Positions 47,283-57,023 of a DNA stretch of 64,000 nucleotides are shown one piece after another (position 1 is the stretch's first letter; every line of letters starts with the position of its first letter). Under the pieces are notes generated by a model, which was not told the DNA's origin, did no database searches, and saw nothing but the letters and a program-made list of their open reading frames with translations. Origin of the DNA: Thermoanaerobacter sp. (lineage in GTDB: Bacteria > Bacillota > Thermoanaerobacteria > Thermoanaerobacterales > Thermoanaerobacteraceae); NCBI GenBank assembly GCA_014896455.1, contig JADBKJ010000020.1, positions 337,117 to 401,116 of the forward strand. The letters are read 5' to 3'. The translations under genes and the position numbers were made by a program.

Positions 47283-48212
47283 TTATCTAAAAATTGTCCC
47301 TTCAGGTATATTGTGACCTATTAAATATTCCCTAATACCCATTTTTTTAGAACCCTCTTGTTGAATTTCTACTATCTTTAGGGCATCTTTACCGCATTTC
47401 ACAATTAAGTCCCCTTTTGACTTTAAAACTGTTCCATTTTCTTCATTCCCATTGTATTCAACTATTTCGCCTTTCCAAATTTTTAGCATTTTATCCCCAT
47501 AAAAAGTATAACAACCAGGCCAAGGCTTCATTCCCCTTATCAAATTTCGAATTTCTTCTGCCGTTTTATTCCAATCTATATGTCCCATTTCTTTAGTAAG
47601 TATTGGTGAATAAGAAGCCTCCTCTTCCCGCTGTTTCACAGGAATCAAAGCACCTTTTTCTAACGCCTTTAAGGTTTCTATCAAAACCTCTGCTCCTAAT
47701 CGAGAAAGCTTATCATGAAGTGTTTCTGCATCATCTTTATCTGAAATAGGGATAGATTTTTTGATAAGCATATCTCCTGTATCCAATCCCCTATCCATAA
47801 GCATTGTAGTAATACCCGTTTCTTTTTCACCATTTATTATGGCCCAATTAATCGGAGCAGCTCCTCTGTACTTTGGCAAAAGAGAAGCATGGACATTTAT
47901 GCAGCCGTATTTTGGCAGTGTCAAAACCTCTTCAGGCAAAATCTTCCCATAAGCTGCAACAATTATGACATCGGGATTTATCTCTTTTAATCTGTTTAAA
48001 AACTCTGGATTGTTTTTTATTTTCTCCGGCTGTAAAATTTCTACTCCTTTTTGCAATGCAACTTCTTTGACAGGGGAAAAACCAAGTTTCATTCCTCTTC
48101 CTTTCTGTTTATCTGGCTGCGTAACCACTGCAGCCACATCATACCCTTCTTCAAAAAGTTTTTGCAAAGAGGGGACAGCAAAGTCAGGAGTCCCCATAAA
48201 GACAATTTTCAA
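47283..48212 (-). CDS. fmt: Methionyl-tRNA formyltransferase
   Basis: Fmt formylates initiator Met-tRNA with 10-formyl-tetrahydrofolate. The protein has KIVFMGTPDFAVPSL, DVIIVAAYGKILPEEVL, NVHASLLPKYRGAAPI and MDRGLDTGDML. The frame opens at 48251, but the family start is L-K-I-V-F-M-G-T; with AAGGAGG upstream, the TTG at 48210-48212 gives the expected 309 residues. It lies 4 bases after def, its usual partner. Confidence 0.95.
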   Translation of the reverse strand: MKIVFMGTPDFAVPSLQKLFEEGYDVAAVVTQPDKQKGRGMKLGFSPVKEVALQKGVEILQPEKIKNNPEFLNRLKEINPDVIIVAAYGKILPEEVLTLPKYGCINVHASLLPKYRGAAPINWAIINGEKETGITTMLMDRGLDTGDMLIKKSIPISDKDDAETLHDKLSRLGAEVLIETLKALEKGALIPVKQREEEASYSPILTKEMGHIDWNKTAEEIRNLIRGMKPWPGCYTFYGDKMLKIWKGEIVEYNGNEENGTVLKSKGDLIVKCGKDALKIVEIQQEGSKKMGIREYLIGHNIPEGTIFR

Positions 48213-48216
48213 CAAG

Positions 48217-48696
48217 TCATACCTCCTTGACATTTTCTTTTTCTTCTTCATCTAAAAATCTTATAGCCTTATCTATAAATAGAACCCCGTTTAAATGATC
48301 TATTTCATGGCATAAAGCTCTTGCCAGTAAATCCTCTCCTTCAATTTCCCTCTCTTTACCTTCTCTATCCAAATATTTTACTTTTACTTTTTTAGGCCTT
48401 TTAACCTCTCCTACTACTCCCGGAATACTTAAACAGCCTTCGGCCCCTACCTGTTCTCCTTCTTCATACACAATCTCAGGGTTTATAAGCTCTAAAAGTC
48501 CCTCTCCCACATCTATGACAACTAACCTTCTCAAAACTCCTATTTGATTAGCAGCTAATCCAACTCCATCATTGAGATACATAGTTTGTGCCATATCCTC
48601 TAATATAGTGAGAATATGAGGATTTATCTCTGTAACAGGTTTTGCTTTTTTCCTTAAGGCATCATCTCCATTTTTTCTAATATACCTTATTGCCAA
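48217..48696 (-). CDS. def: Peptide deformylase
   Basis: Removes the N-formyl group from new proteins and acts with fmt. The metal ligands are in [12 protein letters not shown] (Cys about 93) and [11 protein letters not shown] (His about 136 and 140); [11 protein letters not shown] is the first motif. At 159 residues it is a standard type 1 enzyme. It starts with TTG 9 bases after AGGAGG and follows priA by 19 bases. Confidence 0.96.
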   Translation of the reverse strand: MAIRYIRKNGDDALRKKAKPVTEINPHILTILEDMAQTMYLNDGVGLAANQIGVLRRLVVIDVGEGLLELINPEIVYEEGEQVGAEGCLSIPGVVGEVKRPKKVKVKYLDREGKEREIEGEDLLARALCHEIDHLNGVLFIDKAIRFLDEEEKENVKEV

Positions 48697-48715
48697 AATA
48701 AATACCTCCTTAAAT

Positions 48716-50914
48716 TTACATGATATTCAAAGGGTCAATGTCTACGGCTATCCTTATATCCTTAGGATATTTCATCTTTTGAATTTTTTCTGCTATCTCT
48801 GTCAAGATATTTCTATCTTCACTTTTTAAAATGACCTGCCATCTATATCGGTTGTTTATTTTACTTATAGGAGCTGGAGCAGGTCCTAGTATTTTATTAT
48901 AACTCTTATTTTGAAGTTTGTTAATAAGCTTTTGACAAGCTAAATAAGTGTTTGCAGCAGTGTTTTTAACTTCTTCTTCCTCTTCTCCTGATATCACTAT
49001 ATTCATTAGATGTGAAAAAGGAGGATATCTAAAAATTTCTCTGTATTTTATCTCTTCGTTGTAAAACTTCACATAATTTTGCTGTTTTGCGGTAACTATA
49101 CTGTAGTGGTCATCTTCATAGGTCTGTATTACTACTCTTCCAGGCTTTTCACCTCTTCCTGCCCTTCCAGCTACCTGAGTAAGCAGCTGAAAAGTCCTCT
49201 CACTGGACCTAAAATCAGGAAGATTTAAAGTTATATCTGCAAGTATTACTCCCACCAACGTAACATTTGGAATGTCAAAGCCTTTAGATATCATTTGCGT
49301 ACCGATTAGAATGTCTGCCTTACCATTTCTAAAGTCATAAAAAATTTTCTCATGAGACCCTTTTTTTCTTGTGGTATCTACATCCATCCTCAAAACTCTT
49401 GCATTAGGAAAAAACTTTTTTATGTCGTTTTCTACCCTTTCGGTCCCTATGCCTAAATACCTAATCCTTTTACTCCCACATTTAGGGCATGTTTCTTTCA
49501 TAGTCTCCTCATAACCACAATAATGGCAAACCAATTTTTTATCTTCAAAATGATAAGTTAAAGAAATATCACAATTAGGACATTTAGGCACATAACCGCA
49601 ATCTCTGCAGGAAACAAAGGAAGAGTATCCTCTTCTGTTTAAAAAAAGAATAGTTTGCTCTTTCCTTTTAAGATTTTCTTTTATATAGGAAAATAATTTA
49701 CGACTGAATATTGAAGTATTTCCCATTGCCAATTCCTCACTCATATTGACAACTTCTATCTGCGGCATAGAAAAATTAATCCTTTTTGTAAGTCTTATAA
49801 GTTTATATTCTCCTTTATTAGCTTTATAATAGGCCTCTAAAGAAGGAGTAGCACTGGCCATAACCAGAACTGCTTTTTCTATTTCACACCGCTTTTCTGC
49901 CACTTCTTTAGCATTATATTTAGGTCTTAAGTCTGATTGTTTGTAGGTAGTCTCATGCTCCTCGTCAATTATAATAAGGCCAAGATTATTAAAAGGGGCA
50001 AAAACTGCATTTCTCACACCAACTACTACGTCCACTAAACCATTTTTTACTTTTCGCCATTCATCAAAACGCTCTCCCGGTGAAAGGCCACTGTGAATTA
50101 CAGCCACTCTATTGCCAAATCGACTCACAAACCTTTCAATAGTCTGAGGCGTCAATGAGATTTCTGGTACTAAAACTATAGCGCTTTTGCCTATTTTTAT
50201 AGCTTCATCTATTAATTGAAGATAAACTTCGGTTTTGCCACTTCCTGTTACACCAAAAAGCAAATATTTATCAAAAGTGCCTGTCAAGATAGAACTTTTA
50301 ACCTCTTCTACAGCTCTTTGTTGTTCTTCTGTCAATAATAGAGGCTTGGTTTTTTCAATATCTTTTACACTAAATCTCAATACTTCTTCCTCATAAATTT
50401 CTATATACCCTTTATTTTGTAAACTTCTTATAACTCCATAGTCTATATTGAGCACCTTGACAAGCTCAGAAAGCCTAATAGGACTTCTATTTTTTAAATA
50501 TTGTAAAATCTCATATTGCTTAGGAGCTCTTTTAGAAAGTTGGAAAGGTATCTCATCAATATTTATTTTCACAACCTTTACTTTCTTTTCTCCTTGCTTT
50601 ATCCCTACAGGCATTATAGTCTGGAGAGCTTCAGAAAAATAACATTTATAATATTCCTTCATCCACTTAGCCAGTTCAATCATTTTTTCATCAAATATGC
50701 TATAGCTGTCTAAAATCCTATGGATATCCTTTATTTTATCCAGTGAATAAGACGCCTTGTCAGTAATACTTATTACATAACCCTCTATAAACCTATTATT
50801 AAAAGGAACAGATACCCTCATACCAACTTTTATATCCATTCCTTCAGGAATCCGATAAGTGTATACCCTGTCAGTATTAGAAGATTTGATCTCTACAATG
50901 ACCTCGGCAAACAT
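48716..50914 (-). CDS. priA: Primosomal replication helicase PriA
   Basis: PriA restarts replication at repaired forks. The 732 residues show an N-terminal DNA-binding region (about 1-190), helicase motif [13 protein letters not shown] (about 220), [15 protein letters not shown], and a zinc-binding module with paired cysteines ([13 protein letters not shown] then [17 protein letters not shown]; about 430-475). Motif [11 protein letters not shown] follows. It sits between coaBC and def, as in B. subtilis. Confidence 0.97.
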   Translation of the reverse strand: MFAEVIVEIKSSNTDRVYTYRIPEGMDIKVGMRVSVPFNNRFIEGYVISITDKASYSLDKIKDIHRILDSYSIFDEKMIELAKWMKEYYKCYFSEALQTIMPVGIKQGEKKVKVVKINIDEIPFQLSKRAPKQYEILQYLKNRSPIRLSELVKVLNIDYGVIRSLQNKGYIEIYEEEVLRFSVKDIEKTKPLLLTEEQQRAVEEVKSSILTGTFDKYLLFGVTGSGKTEVYLQLIDEAIKIGKSAIVLVPEISLTPQTIERFVSRFGNRVAVIHSGLSPGERFDEWRKVKNGLVDVVVGVRNAVFAPFNNLGLIIIDEEHETTYKQSDLRPKYNAKEVAEKRCEIEKAVLVMASATPSLEAYYKANKGEYKLIRLTKRINFSMPQIEVVNMSEELAMGNTSIFSRKLFSYIKENLKRKEQTILFLNRRGYSSFVSCRDCGYVPKCPNCDISLTYHFEDKKLVCHYCGYEETMKETCPKCGSKRIRYLGIGTERVENDIKKFFPNARVLRMDVDTTRKKGSHEKIFYDFRNGKADILIGTQMISKGFDIPNVTLVGVILADITLNLPDFRSSERTFQLLTQVAGRAGRGEKPGRVVIQTYEDDHYSIVTAKQQNYVKFYNEEIKYREIFRYPPFSHLMNIVISGEEEEEVKNTAANTYLACQKLINKLQNKSYNKILGPAPAPISKINNRYRWQVILKSEDRNILTEIAEKIQKMKYPKDIRIAVDIDPLNIM

Positions 50915-50943
50915 GGCAACCTCCGCCTGTTAAATATTTACCA

Positions 50944-50966
50944 AATAAAAAAAGCCAAAAGGCCTT
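50944..50966 (-). terminator. Weak terminator after coaBC
   Basis: On the minus strand, AAGGCCTTTTGGCTT with one bulged base is followed by a run of seven U. The stem is short, so read-through into priA is likely. Confidence 0.4.
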
Positions 50967-52164
50967 ACAACAATTTAGCTATTTCATCTAATATCACATG
51001 AGAAGCTTCTATCTTTGTCATCAAAGGATACTCCTTCACATTTAAATCTCTGTCTATGATTTTTATTATATTAGTGTCCACTTCAAAACCTGCTCCTTCT
51101 TGAGATACATCATTTGCAACTATTAAATCCATATTTTTCTCCTTTAACTTTCTTTTTGCATATTCTACTAAATTAGTAGTTTCAGCAGCAAAGCCTATCA
51201 AAATCTTGTTTCCTTTTTTCTGTCCTACTTCATACACTATGTCTGGATTTTTAACCAACTCAATAGTTAATTTCTCATCATCTTTTTTTATCTTTTCTTT
51301 TTTCATCTCTTTAGGTCTATAGTCAGAAACAGCTGCAGCCCCTATGACAATGTCGACTTCATTAAGGTGCATCATGACAGCATTGTACATATCTACCGCT
51401 GTTTCTACGGGGATAAAAGTCACGTCTTTAGGTACCTCTATATAAGTAGGTCCAGAAACTAAAATCACTTGTGCCCCTCTTTCCACTAAAGCTTTTACAA
51501 TCTCATAACCCATTTTACCCGAAGAGCGATTTGTAATGTATCTCACAGGGTCAAGAGGCTCTCGAGTAGGCCCTGCTGTTACTAATACCTTTTTCCCTTC
51601 AAAATCTCTTTTTTTCTCTTTGTACAATAATTCTAAAATAGCTTTTTCAATCTCCTCTACATCAGCCAATTTTCCTGCGCCATAAGTTCCACAAGCAAGC
51701 CTTCCGGCAGCTGGCTCCACAAATAAAAAGCCATATTCTTTTAAAATTTTAATATTCTTTTGAGTTACAGGATTTATATACATGTTTGTATTCATAGCGG
51801 GAGCAATTAATATAGGGCTCTTTGTAGCAAGAATAGTAGTAGTTAACATATCGTCTGCAATGCCATGAGCAATCTTAGCAATAATATTTGCGGTTGCAGG
51901 AACTATTGCAAATACATCAGCTTTTTTTGCTAAAGAAATATGTTCAATTTCCCAATATTTCCTGTCCGTAAACATGTCAACAACTACTTTATTGTTAGTT
52001 AAAGCCTCAAACGTGAGAGGGCTTATAAAATTTGTAGCTTCCTTTGTCATTATGACATCCACATTTATGTCTTTTTTTACTAGACGAGATGCAAGGTCTG
52101 CAGCTTTATAAGCTGCTATACCTCCTGTAACTCCTAATACTAAATTTTTTTTACTTGTATTCAT
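50965..52164 (-). CDS. coaBC: Phosphopantothenoylcysteine synthetase/decarboxylase (CoaBC)
   Basis: Bifunctional coenzyme A enzyme. The CoaC flavin decarboxylase (about 1-180) starts LGVTGGIAAYKAADLASRLV and has PAMNTNMY and the C-terminal loop RLACGTYGAGK. The CoaB synthetase (about 185-399) has VTAGPTREPLDPVRYITNRSSG. The length of 399 fits. It lies 11 bases after rpoZ in the gmk-rpoZ-coaBC-priA run. Confidence 0.96.
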   Translation of the reverse strand: MNTSKKNLVLGVTGGIAAYKAADLASRLVKKDINVDVIMTKEATNFISPLTFEALTNNKVVVDMFTDRKYWEIEHISLAKKADVFAIVPATANIIAKIAHGIADDMLTTTILATKSPILIAPAMNTNMYINPVTQKNIKILKEYGFLFVEPAAGRLACGTYGAGKLADVEEIEKAILELLYKEKKRDFEGKKVLVTAGPTREPLDPVRYITNRSSGKMGYEIVKALVERGAQVILVSGPTYIEVPKDVTFIPVETAVDMYNAVMMHLNEVDIVIGAAAVSDYRPKEMKKEKIKKDDEKLTIELVKNPDIVYEVGQKKGNKILIGFAAETTNLVEYAKRKLKEKNMDLIVANDVSQEGAGFEVDTNIIKIIDRDLNVKEYPLMTKIEASHVILDEIAKLL

Positions 52165-52175
52165 TTCAACACCCT

Positions 52176-52388
52176 CTATTTTATTCCATATTTTTGCGGT
52201 CTTTCATAAGTAATAAGTCCTTTATTTACTTCTTCTGTAGCAATTGTTACAGGTTTAACAGAATCTATGTCTACTAATTTAGTGTCACCAGCAATGAGCT
52301 GTCTTGCTCTTTTTGCAACTAAAGAACACAAAGTATATTTGCTATCCACTTTTTCCATTAAATCTACAATTGATGGATATAAAATCAT
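52176..52388 (-). CDS. rpoZ: RNA polymerase omega subunit
   Basis: A 70-residue omega subunit that stabilises the beta' assembly of RNA polymerase. It has PSIVDLMEKVDSKYTLCSLV, AKRARQLIAG and PVTIATEEVNKGLI. The frame opens at 52415, but AAGGAGGAG precedes the ATG at 52386-52388. It overlaps the gmk stop by 4 bases. Confidence 0.95.
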   Translation of the reverse strand: MILYPSIVDLMEKVDSKYTLCSLVAKRARQLIAGDTKLVDIDSVKPVTIATEEVNKGLITYERPQKYGIK

Positions 52389-53008
52389 ACCAACTCCTCC
52401 TTGATTTCTAAGCACAAATCCTTATTTCTATCAACCCTGCATTTCTCTGCAATAATTATAGCTCTAATTTTTTCAACCGCTTCTTCTACACTATCATTTA
52501 TAACTACATAATTGTACCTGGAAACATAGTTTAATTCCACATAAGCACTTTTAAATCTTTTTATTATCTCCTCTTCTGTCTCTGTCCCCCGTTTTTTAAT
52601 CCTATTTTTTAATTCTTCCATTGAAGGAGGCAATATGAAAATAAACACTCCTTCTGGAAACTTTTCTTTTATTTTTAAAGCTCCTTGAATATCTATCTCT
52701 AAAACTACATCATTCCCTTCTTCTAAATTTTTTATCACGAAATCCTTTGGTGTACCGTAGTAGTGGCCATATACCTTTGCCCATTCTAAAAAAGAATCAT
52801 TTTCTATCATTTTCTCAAATTCCTCTTCCGATTTAAAAAAATAGTTTTTCCCTTCTATTTCCCCGCTTCTTGGCTGACGGGTGGTGGCAGATATACTCAA
52901 TTTTAAATTATTCTCTTTTTCCATCAAGGCTTTGCATATGGTTCCTTTTCCTGCCCCTGAAGGCCCAGAAAGCACAATAAGTAACCCTTTTTTCTTTTTC
53001 GACAACAC
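52385..53008 (-). CDS. gmk: Guanylate kinase
   Basis: Converts GMP to GDP with ATP. The P-loop GPSGAGKGTI (about 14), the GMP-binding SATTRQPRSGE and NYFF, and LEIDIQGALKI are in place. The 207 residues fit. It starts with GTG (or the TTG one codon later) after AGGGGG. It lies 9 bases after remA and overlaps rpoZ. Confidence 0.96.
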   Translation of the reverse strand: MLSKKKKGLLIVLSGPSGAGKGTICKALMEKENNLKLSISATTRQPRSGEIEGKNYFFKSEEEFEKMIENDSFLEWAKVYGHYYGTPKDFVIKNLEEGNDVVLEIDIQGALKIKEKFPEGVFIFILPPSMEELKNRIKKRGTETEEEIIKRFKSAYVELNYVSRYNYVVINDSVEEAVEKIRAIIIAEKCRVDRNKDLCLEIKEELV

Positions 53009-53017
53009 AAATTCCCC

Positions 53018-53308
53018 CTACTCTTCCTCTTCTTCGTCTTCTTCTAAAGTGTCCTCTAATATCTCTTTATTTGAATTGAGACGATTAGCTACGGTCTCTG
53101 GTTGAACAGCAGAAAGTATTATGTGGTCACTATCAGTTATTATAACTGCTCTTGTTCTTCTACCATATGTAGCATCAATAAGCATACCTCTATTTTTTGC
53201 CTCTTGAATTATTCTTTTTATAGGGGCTGATTCCGGACTGACGATTGCCACCAATCTATTCGCCGAAATTATATTGCCAAAACCAATATTTATTAATTTA
53301 ATCGACAT
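53018..53308 (-). CDS. remA: RemA-family regulatory protein (DUF370, YlzA)
   Basis: RemA is a small DNA-binding regulator; in B. subtilis it activates biofilm matrix and osmoprotectant genes. The 96 residues read [49 protein letters not shown] and [11 protein letters not shown]. The last 15 residues are highly acidic ([12 protein letters not shown]), an unusual tail compared with the roughly 85-residue family norm. It is positioned between yicC and gmk, as in B. subtilis. Confidence 0.93.
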
Positions 53309-53320
53309 ACTTTTTCCTCC

Positions 53321-54196
53321 CTACTCAATATTTTGAACTTGTTCTCTAATTTTTTCAATCTCATTTTTCAAGTCAATGACTTTGTTAGAAATTCTATAGT
53401 CTATTGACTTTGAAGCAATCGTATTCGCTTCACGATTCATCTCCTGAACTATAAAATCTAATTTTTTGCCAATAGAACCCTCTTCTTTTAAAGAATCTTT
53501 AAATTGAATAATATGGCTTTTAAGCCTTGTTATTTCTTCAGCAATACAGGACTTATCAGCAATAATCGCTATTTCCATTGCCATCCTATTAGAGTCTATA
53601 TCCATCCCCAATTCTCTTATACGCTCTTCCAATCTTTTTCTATAATCTTCTATCATTATAAAACTCAAATCTTCAATCTCTTTTACTATATCTGAAATTT
53701 TGTATATCCTATTGACTACATCATCGTATAATTTTATACCTTCTTTGTTTCTCATGTCAATGAGGTTATTAATAGCTTCACTCAATGGCAGTTTTAATAA
53801 CTCCCATATTTCTTCTAAATCAAGATCATCATTCTTTACTTTGATAATCTCCGGCAAATACACCAAATCACTTACCTTTATAAATCCTTCTAATTCAAAT
53901 TTGGACTTTACATCAGTAAAAACTCTAAGATATTCTGACAAAAGATTCTCATCAATTTCTATAACATTAATACTTCTTTCATACACTTCAAAGCCGATAT
54001 TTAATTCTATTCTCCCTCTCTCAATCTGCTTTGAAACAAATTCTCTTACTTTTTCTTCAAGTCCACTTAAAAGCCTATTCATTCTGCAATTTATGTCTAA
54101 AAATCTGTGGTTTAAAGATTTAATTTCCACAGTTATATAATAGCCTTTTTCCTTAATCTCACCTCTTCCATAACCGGTCATGCTTTTTATCATCAT
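53321..54196 (-). CDS. yicC: YicC-family endoribonuclease (YloC)
   Basis: A 291-residue YicC protein; members act as endoribonucleases in RNA turnover. The N-terminal KSMTGYGRGEI and SLNHRFLDINCRMNR and the C-terminal DFIVQEMNREANTIASKS are signatures. Length is normal. Two Met codons start it, of which either may be used. It leads the yicC-remA-gmk-rpoZ run. Confidence 0.93.
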   Translation of the reverse strand: MMIKSMTGYGRGEIKEKGYYITVEIKSLNHRFLDINCRMNRLLSGLEEKVREFVSKQIERGRIELNIGFEVYERSINVIEIDENLLSEYLRVFTDVKSKFELEGFIKVSDLVYLPEIIKVKNDDLDLEEIWELLKLPLSEAINNLIDMRNKEGIKLYDDVVNRIYKISDIVKEIEDLSFIMIEDYRKRLEERIRELGMDIDSNRMAMEIAIIADKSCIAEEITRLKSHIIQFKDSLKEEGSIGKKLDFIVQEMNREANTIASKSIDYRISNKVIDLKNEIEKIREQVQNIE

Positions 54197-54238
54197 ATCA
54201 CCTTTTTCTTATTATAGTCAAATTCTCTCTGTATTAAA

Positions 54239-55063
54239 CTAAAGCTCTATCTCGCCTCTAAAGACTTCTTCCACACTTCCTGATAAATAAATACTATTGT
54301 CCTCCAGCCATTCTACTAAAAGTTTTCCAGCTTTAAAATGGACATTGACATTTCGCTCCGTCTTACCTAAAACTGCTGAAGCTACTACAGACGCACAGGC
54401 ACCACTTCCACAAGCAGGAGTAAGCCCCACACCTCTTTCCCAAGTCCTTACAGAAATATTTTCTCTGTCTTCTACTTTTACAAAATCTACATTTGTGCCT
54501 TGAGGAAAAAAGGAAGATTTTTCAATTTTAGGACCTAATTCATTAATCATATTTCCATCTAAGGATTCTACAAAAACAATAGTATGAGGCACTCCTACTC
54601 TTAGAGAAGTTAATTTACAAACTTTCCCATCTATTTTTACTGGCTCATTTATAAATTTTTGCTTATCACTTTTTATAGGTATTTTGCTAGCTTCAAAAAT
54701 GGGATTGCCCATATAAACCTTTACACTTTCTACTTTCCCATTTTCTACAAAAACTTCTGGTATAATCACTCCCGCTAAGGTTTCTACTACCATTTTCTCT
54801 TTTTTTACTATCCCTCTTTCATAAACATATTTTGCAAAACATCTAGAACCATTGCCGCACATTTCTGCTTCACTACCATCTGCATTAAAAATCCTCATCC
54901 TAATATCCGCAATTCCTGAAGGCTCAACAACTAAAAGACCATCCGCCCCTATACCAAAATGCCTATCACAAAGTTTAATAGCTAATTCACTATAATCTAC
55001 ATTTTCTAGAGCCTCAATTACTATAAAGTCATTCCCCAATCCATGCATTTTAGTAAATTTCAC
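54239..55063 (-). CDS. dapF: Diaminopimelate epimerase
   Basis: Interconverts LL- and meso-diaminopimelate for lysine and peptidoglycan. The two catalytic cysteines are in AEMCGNGSRCFAKY (about C75) and TPACGSGACASVVA (about C218), and MHGLGNDFIVIE lies at the start. The 274 residues fit. It begins with GTG 8 bases after GGAG. It is between an MFS gene and yicC and may be a single transcription unit. Confidence 0.96.
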   Translation of the reverse strand: MKFTKMHGLGNDFIVIEALENVDYSELAIKLCDRHFGIGADGLLVVEPSGIADIRMRIFNADGSEAEMCGNGSRCFAKYVYERGIVKKEKMVVETLAGVIIPEVFVENGKVESVKVYMGNPIFEASKIPIKSDKQKFINEPVKIDGKVCKLTSLRVGVPHTIVFVESLDGNMINELGPKIEKSSFFPQGTNVDFVKVEDRENISVRTWERGVGLTPACGSGACASVVASAVLGKTERNVNVHFKAGKLLVEWLEDNSIYLSGSVEEVFRGEIEL

Positions 55064-55154
55064 CTATATCACTCCATTTTCTAATCTTCAAGGATATTAT
55101 AACACAAAAAAGGCTAATTTGGTTAGATATTTTAAGAAAATGTGAGGAAAACAA

Positions 55155-56285
55155 TTATAAAACGATCATAAGGCCAATAGCAGCCAAAACTCCCATAATT
55201 CCGCCAAAATAAAAAGGTGCAGTTACTCCCAATGTATCCCAAAGTACTCCTGCTATAAAAGAAGCCGGCAAAAGGCCAATGCCTGTAAAAGTAGCATGAA
55301 GCCCTATAACTGTACCTTTTAAATGAGGTGGAGAAATTTCCGCTACTAAAGCTTTTTCAACACCCTCAGTCAAAGCGATGTACAAACCATAAACAGAAAA
55401 TAATATCCACATAGCACTTTTAAAGCCAAAAACGGCAAATCCTAAATACACTATTCCATAAAAGAAATAACCCATAATGAGAAGCTTTTTTCTCCCTATC
55501 TTATCAGATAATCTTCCCATTGGATATGAAAATATCATGTAAACAATATTATACACCAAGTACAAAAGTATAACATCCGAATCACTAAAGCCCACACTTT
55601 TTGCTCTCAAAAGTAAAAACTGATTAGAAGAATTACCTAAGGCAAAAATTAAAATAACTATTAAAAACATTTGAAGACGTCTATCAAGACTTTTCCAAGA
55701 AAATGAAAGTTTTTTTGAAAGTTCATGTTTTACTGTGCTTTCCTTAGCAAAAAACAGCACAATGACTCCTAAAAAAGCTGGTATTAGAGAATACATAAAA
55801 ACTGCCTTATAATCTCCTTTATAAGAAGTCAAAAAATAATACGCTAAAGCAATTCCAATTGTCGCGCCTAAAGTATCCAATGCTCTATGAAGTCCATATG
55901 CTCTCCCAATGTTTTCTTTATCTACAGCTTCAGCAATCAAAGCATCTCTTGGAGCTGTCCGTATTCCTTTTCCAAACCTGTCAGCAGTTCTACCCCAAAA
56001 AACCCATCCCCATGAAGTAGCAAAATACAAAAACATTTTTCCTATAGTAGAAAAAGAATATCCAACTATAGCTAAAGGTTTTCTTTTACCTACTTTATCA
56101 GATATGTACCCTGAAAAAACCTTAAGTATACTAGCAAGACTTTCTGCAACCCCTTCAATAATCCCTACTATTGCCGGGCTTGCCCCAAGCTGGGAAGTGA
56201 GAAAAAGTGGAATCAAAGGATATACCATTTCAGTAGATATATCTGTAAGAAGACTTGTCAACCCCAAAATAATTACATTTAACAA
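55155..56285 (-). CDS. MFS transporter, substrate unknown
   Basis: A 376-residue protein with about 12 hydrophobic segments. The MFS motif A-like loop GYISDKVGKRKPL follows helix 2 and is repeated as GRLSDKIGRKKLL in the second half. The segment GKGIRTAPRDALIAE marks a family of putative drug or solute exporters; the substrate cannot be told. It starts with TTG 7 bases after GGGGGG. It follows the ChrB-like gene by 15 bases behind one promoter, so the two are probably an operon. Confidence 0.85.
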   Translation of the reverse strand: MLNVIILGLTSLLTDISTEMVYPLIPLFLTSQLGASPAIVGIIEGVAESLASILKVFSGYISDKVGKRKPLAIVGYSFSTIGKMFLYFATSWGWVFWGRTADRFGKGIRTAPRDALIAEAVDKENIGRAYGLHRALDTLGATIGIALAYYFLTSYKGDYKAVFMYSLIPAFLGVIVLFFAKESTVKHELSKKLSFSWKSLDRRLQMFLIVILIFALGNSSNQFLLLRAKSVGFSDSDVILLYLVYNIVYMIFSYPMGRLSDKIGRKKLLIMGYFFYGIVYLGFAVFGFKSAMWILFSVYGLYIALTEGVEKALVAEISPPHLKGTVIGLHATFTGIGLLPASFIAGVLWDTLGVTAPFYFGGIMGVLAAIGLMIVL

Positions 56286-56300
56286 TTAAAATGCCCCCCT

Positions 56301-56828
56301 TCACTCTTTATTATTTTCATAAACCAATGAAGCAAAATATTCAAAGTCTCGACTGGCTTTTTCTAATAAATCCTTAACCTCTTTTTTCATTTCACATTCA
56401 AACACATCTCTTTGAGCTACTTTTTCAAACCACTTATATAACTTATTCAACTCATCTTCATTTTCCTCTAATTCTGCAAAAGTAAAATTTTTTCTTGCTA
56501 TCTCTTTTTCAATCTCTTTAAAAAACTCTTCACATTGTTCCTTTATTTCACTATATTCTTCCCTCCTTTGATGATTAAATTGTTCTATTACATCTTTCTC
56601 TATTTCTTCATCAAGGGCCACTACTTCAAAGGCTTTAAAATCTCCTCCAAAGCCTTTAATTTCATCCTTTAACTTTTCTATTTCTTTTACAAGTATTTCC
56701 ATGTAAGGCACAATACACACAGACTGTTGTAAATACAAAGCGCCAATTTTTTTTATTCTTCTCCATATAGTAACCCTAGCTGTTGACGAATCACTTGGGA
56801 CCTTATACACAAAAAGTAACCACTTCAA
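56301..56828 (-). CDS. ChrB N-terminal-like protein, possible regulator
   Basis: A 175-residue protein with KWLLFVYKVPSDSSTARVTI, WRRIKKIGALYLQQSVCIVP, then a long charged helical region. This matches the N-terminal domain of ChrB, linked to chromate-resistance regulation, and no ChrA transporter is next to it. The TTG at 56826-56828 follows AGGAGGGGG. The promoter just upstream contains a perfect palindrome, so this protein may regulate itself and the MFS gene. Direct DNA binding is not shown. Confidence 0.7.
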   Translation of the reverse strand: MKWLLFVYKVPSDSSTARVTIWRRIKKIGALYLQQSVCIVPYMEILVKEIEKLKDEIKGFGGDFKAFEVVALDEEIEKDVIEQFNHQRREEYSEIKEQCEEFFKEIEKEIARKNFTFAELEENEDELNKLYKWFEKVAQRDVFECEMKKEVKDLLEKASRDFEYFASLVYENNKE

Positions 56829-56915
56829 CTTTCCCCCTCCTCTATCTTTCTTTCTCTTGCTTTTCAATATTCTACTTGCGACAAAACTTTAATTCCTATT
56901 TTTACATCTTGTTTT

Positions 56916-56944
56916 ATTGTAACAAATGTTACAACTAAAATCAA
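56916..56944 (-). promoter_or_regulatory. Promoter and operator of the chrB-like/MFS operon
   Basis: On the minus strand, TTGATT (56939-56944) and TACAAT (56916-56921) are 17 bases apart. Inside it lies TTGTAACAAATGTTACAA (56917-56934), an 18-bp perfect palindrome covering the -10 box and most of the spacer, an ideal repressor site. Confidence 0.6.
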
Positions 56945-57023
56945 CACAATCAATTTTTCACTATTAAACCCTTCGATTTCATGGTATACTTTTTATATAC
57001 AATAAAATCTGGAGGTTATAACT

